Shown here: one piece after another, positions 6,290 through 6,731 of the stretch
Layout of the letters: each line of letters opens with the position of its first letter
How positions within the stretch are numbered: the first letter of the stretch is position 1
Origin: Alphaproteobacteria bacterium
Lineage (GTDB): Bacteria; Pseudomonadota; Alphaproteobacteria; GCA-2731375
Length of the DNA stretch: 6,731 bases
Direction: 5' to 3'
Assembly (NCBI GenBank): GCA_028281075.1
Contig: JANQKO010000021.1
Coordinates: forward strand, 1 to 6,731
The notes under the pieces: model-generated
Databases searched by the model: none
What the model was told of the DNA's origin: nothing
What the model saw: the letters and a program-made list of their open reading frames with translations, nothing else
Made by a program: the position numbers and the translations under genes

Positions 6290-6317
6290 TTGGCAAGTCC
6301 GCACGCGCGTGTATGAT
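6290..6317 (+). promoter_or_regulatory. Predicted sigma70-like promoter for the DUF1330 gene
   Basis: TTGGCA (6290-6295), a 16-bp spacer and TATGAT (6312-6317) each match the sigma70 consensus at five of six positions. Transcription would start near 6323-6325, essentially at the ATG at 6325, implying a leaderless or nearly leaderless message. The -35 overlaps TTGCCA on the minus strand (6296-6291), a possible -35 for the divergent helicase gene, though no good -10 was found for that direction. Confidence 0.5.
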
Positions 6318-6324
6318 CGGCCGC

Positions 6325-6731
6325 ATGGACAGCATCGACGGCATGCACCCGACGCCCGATCAGCTCGCGCGGCTGGGCGCCATGGACGACGACGGGCCGG
6401 TCGTCATGCTCAATCTGGTGAAGTTCCGCGCGTGCTCGCTCGACGGCGACGGCAGTGGCGAGGATGCCTACCTGCGCTACAGCCGGGGCACGATGCCGCT
6501 GATCAAGGCGCGCGGCGGCACCATCATCTGGTCCGGCCGTCAGGACCAGGTGGCGATCGGCGACGATGCCGGCGACGACTGGGATCTCGCCGTGCTGGTG
6601 TCGTACCCCAGCCGCGCGGCGTTCATCGACATGATGACGTCGGACGAATACGCGGCCGTCAATCCGCACCGCCTGAACGGTCTCGCCCGCCATGTGATCC
6701 TGGCCACGACGACGCAGTATGCCAAGCTGAA
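6325..6731 (+). CDS. DUF1330 family protein (3' truncated)
   Basis: A reading frame of 135 codons stays open to the right edge with no stop. The protein carries the DUF1330 pattern: PVVMLNLVKFR (25-35), a YLRYSRGTMPLIKARGG segment (49-65), a DLAVLVSYPSRAAFIDM strand-helix block (87-103) and a SDEYAAVNPHR block (106-116). DUF1330 proteins are small dimeric alpha/beta-barrel (ferredoxin-like) proteins with no settled biochemical role, so no function is assigned. The ATG at 6325 was chosen because the in-frame ATG at 6313 lies inside the predicted -10 hexamer; an ATG at 6343 is a further option. No Shine-Dalgarno sequence is visible. The gene is divergent from the helicase gene across 66 bp. Confidence 0.85.
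   Translation, partial: MDSIDGMHPTPDQLARLGAMDDDGPVVMLNLVKFRACSLDGDGSGEDAYLRYSRGTMPLIKARGGTIIWSGRQDQVAIGDDAGDDWDLAVLVSYPSRAAFIDMMTSDEYAAVNPHRLNGLARHVILATTTQYAKL

Noticed and set aside
6259..6693. N-terminal extension of the helicase frame by about 145 codons.
   Set aside because: The extension is antisense to the DUF1330 gene, lacks similarity to helicase N termini, and would place Walker A unusually deep in the protein. It is a GC-driven open frame.

Overview
The window is GC-rich DNA with alphaproteobacterial character. The evidence is strongly GC-biased third codon positions, a SUV3-like helicase followed directly by a small S4-domain RNA-binding protein (a pairing I associate with Alphaproteobacteria), and a UgpC/MalK-type ABC ATPase. 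The genus cannot be fixed from the sequence alone. This looks like ordinary chromosomal housekeeping and metabolic DNA. No phage, CRISPR, toxin-antitoxin or defence genes were seen, nor any tRNA or rRNA.

Layout, left to right: (1) the 3' four fifths of a sugar/polyol-type ABC transporter ATPase gene (+), whose Walker A lies off the left edge; (2) a 99-bp inverted-repeat element of the dispersed CCACRGAGGCAC type at the convergent junction; (3) a LysR-family regulator (-), divergent from (4) a phosphoenolpyruvate mutase/isocitrate lyase superfamily enzyme (+), with an AT-rich control region between them holding a canonical ATC-N9-GAT LysR dyad; (5) a roughly 420-bp gene-free convergent region (2933-3354) packed with repeats: a second copy of the inverted-repeat element, a 196-bp sequence bounded by perfect 21-bp inverted repeats, a 9-bp tandem duplication, and a third, left-truncated copy whose core is flipped relative to copy 2; (6) a two-gene minus-strand operon, helicase then S4 protein; (7) a 66-bp divergent spacer with a good sigma70-like promoter ending almost at the ATG of (8) a DUF1330-family gene (+) that runs off the right edge.

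Functionally, the LysR regulator probably controls the neighbouring PEP-mutase-like enzyme and itself. The helicase and S4 protein are probably translated from one message and act on RNA or ribosomes. The ABC ATPase belongs to an importer operon lying to the left. The intergenic repeats sit just after stop codons at both convergent junctions, where they could act as two-way terminators. The most interesting part is the repeat cluster at 2937-3344, which looks like a site of nested or rearranged small non-coding elements. It is not a new protein-coding system.
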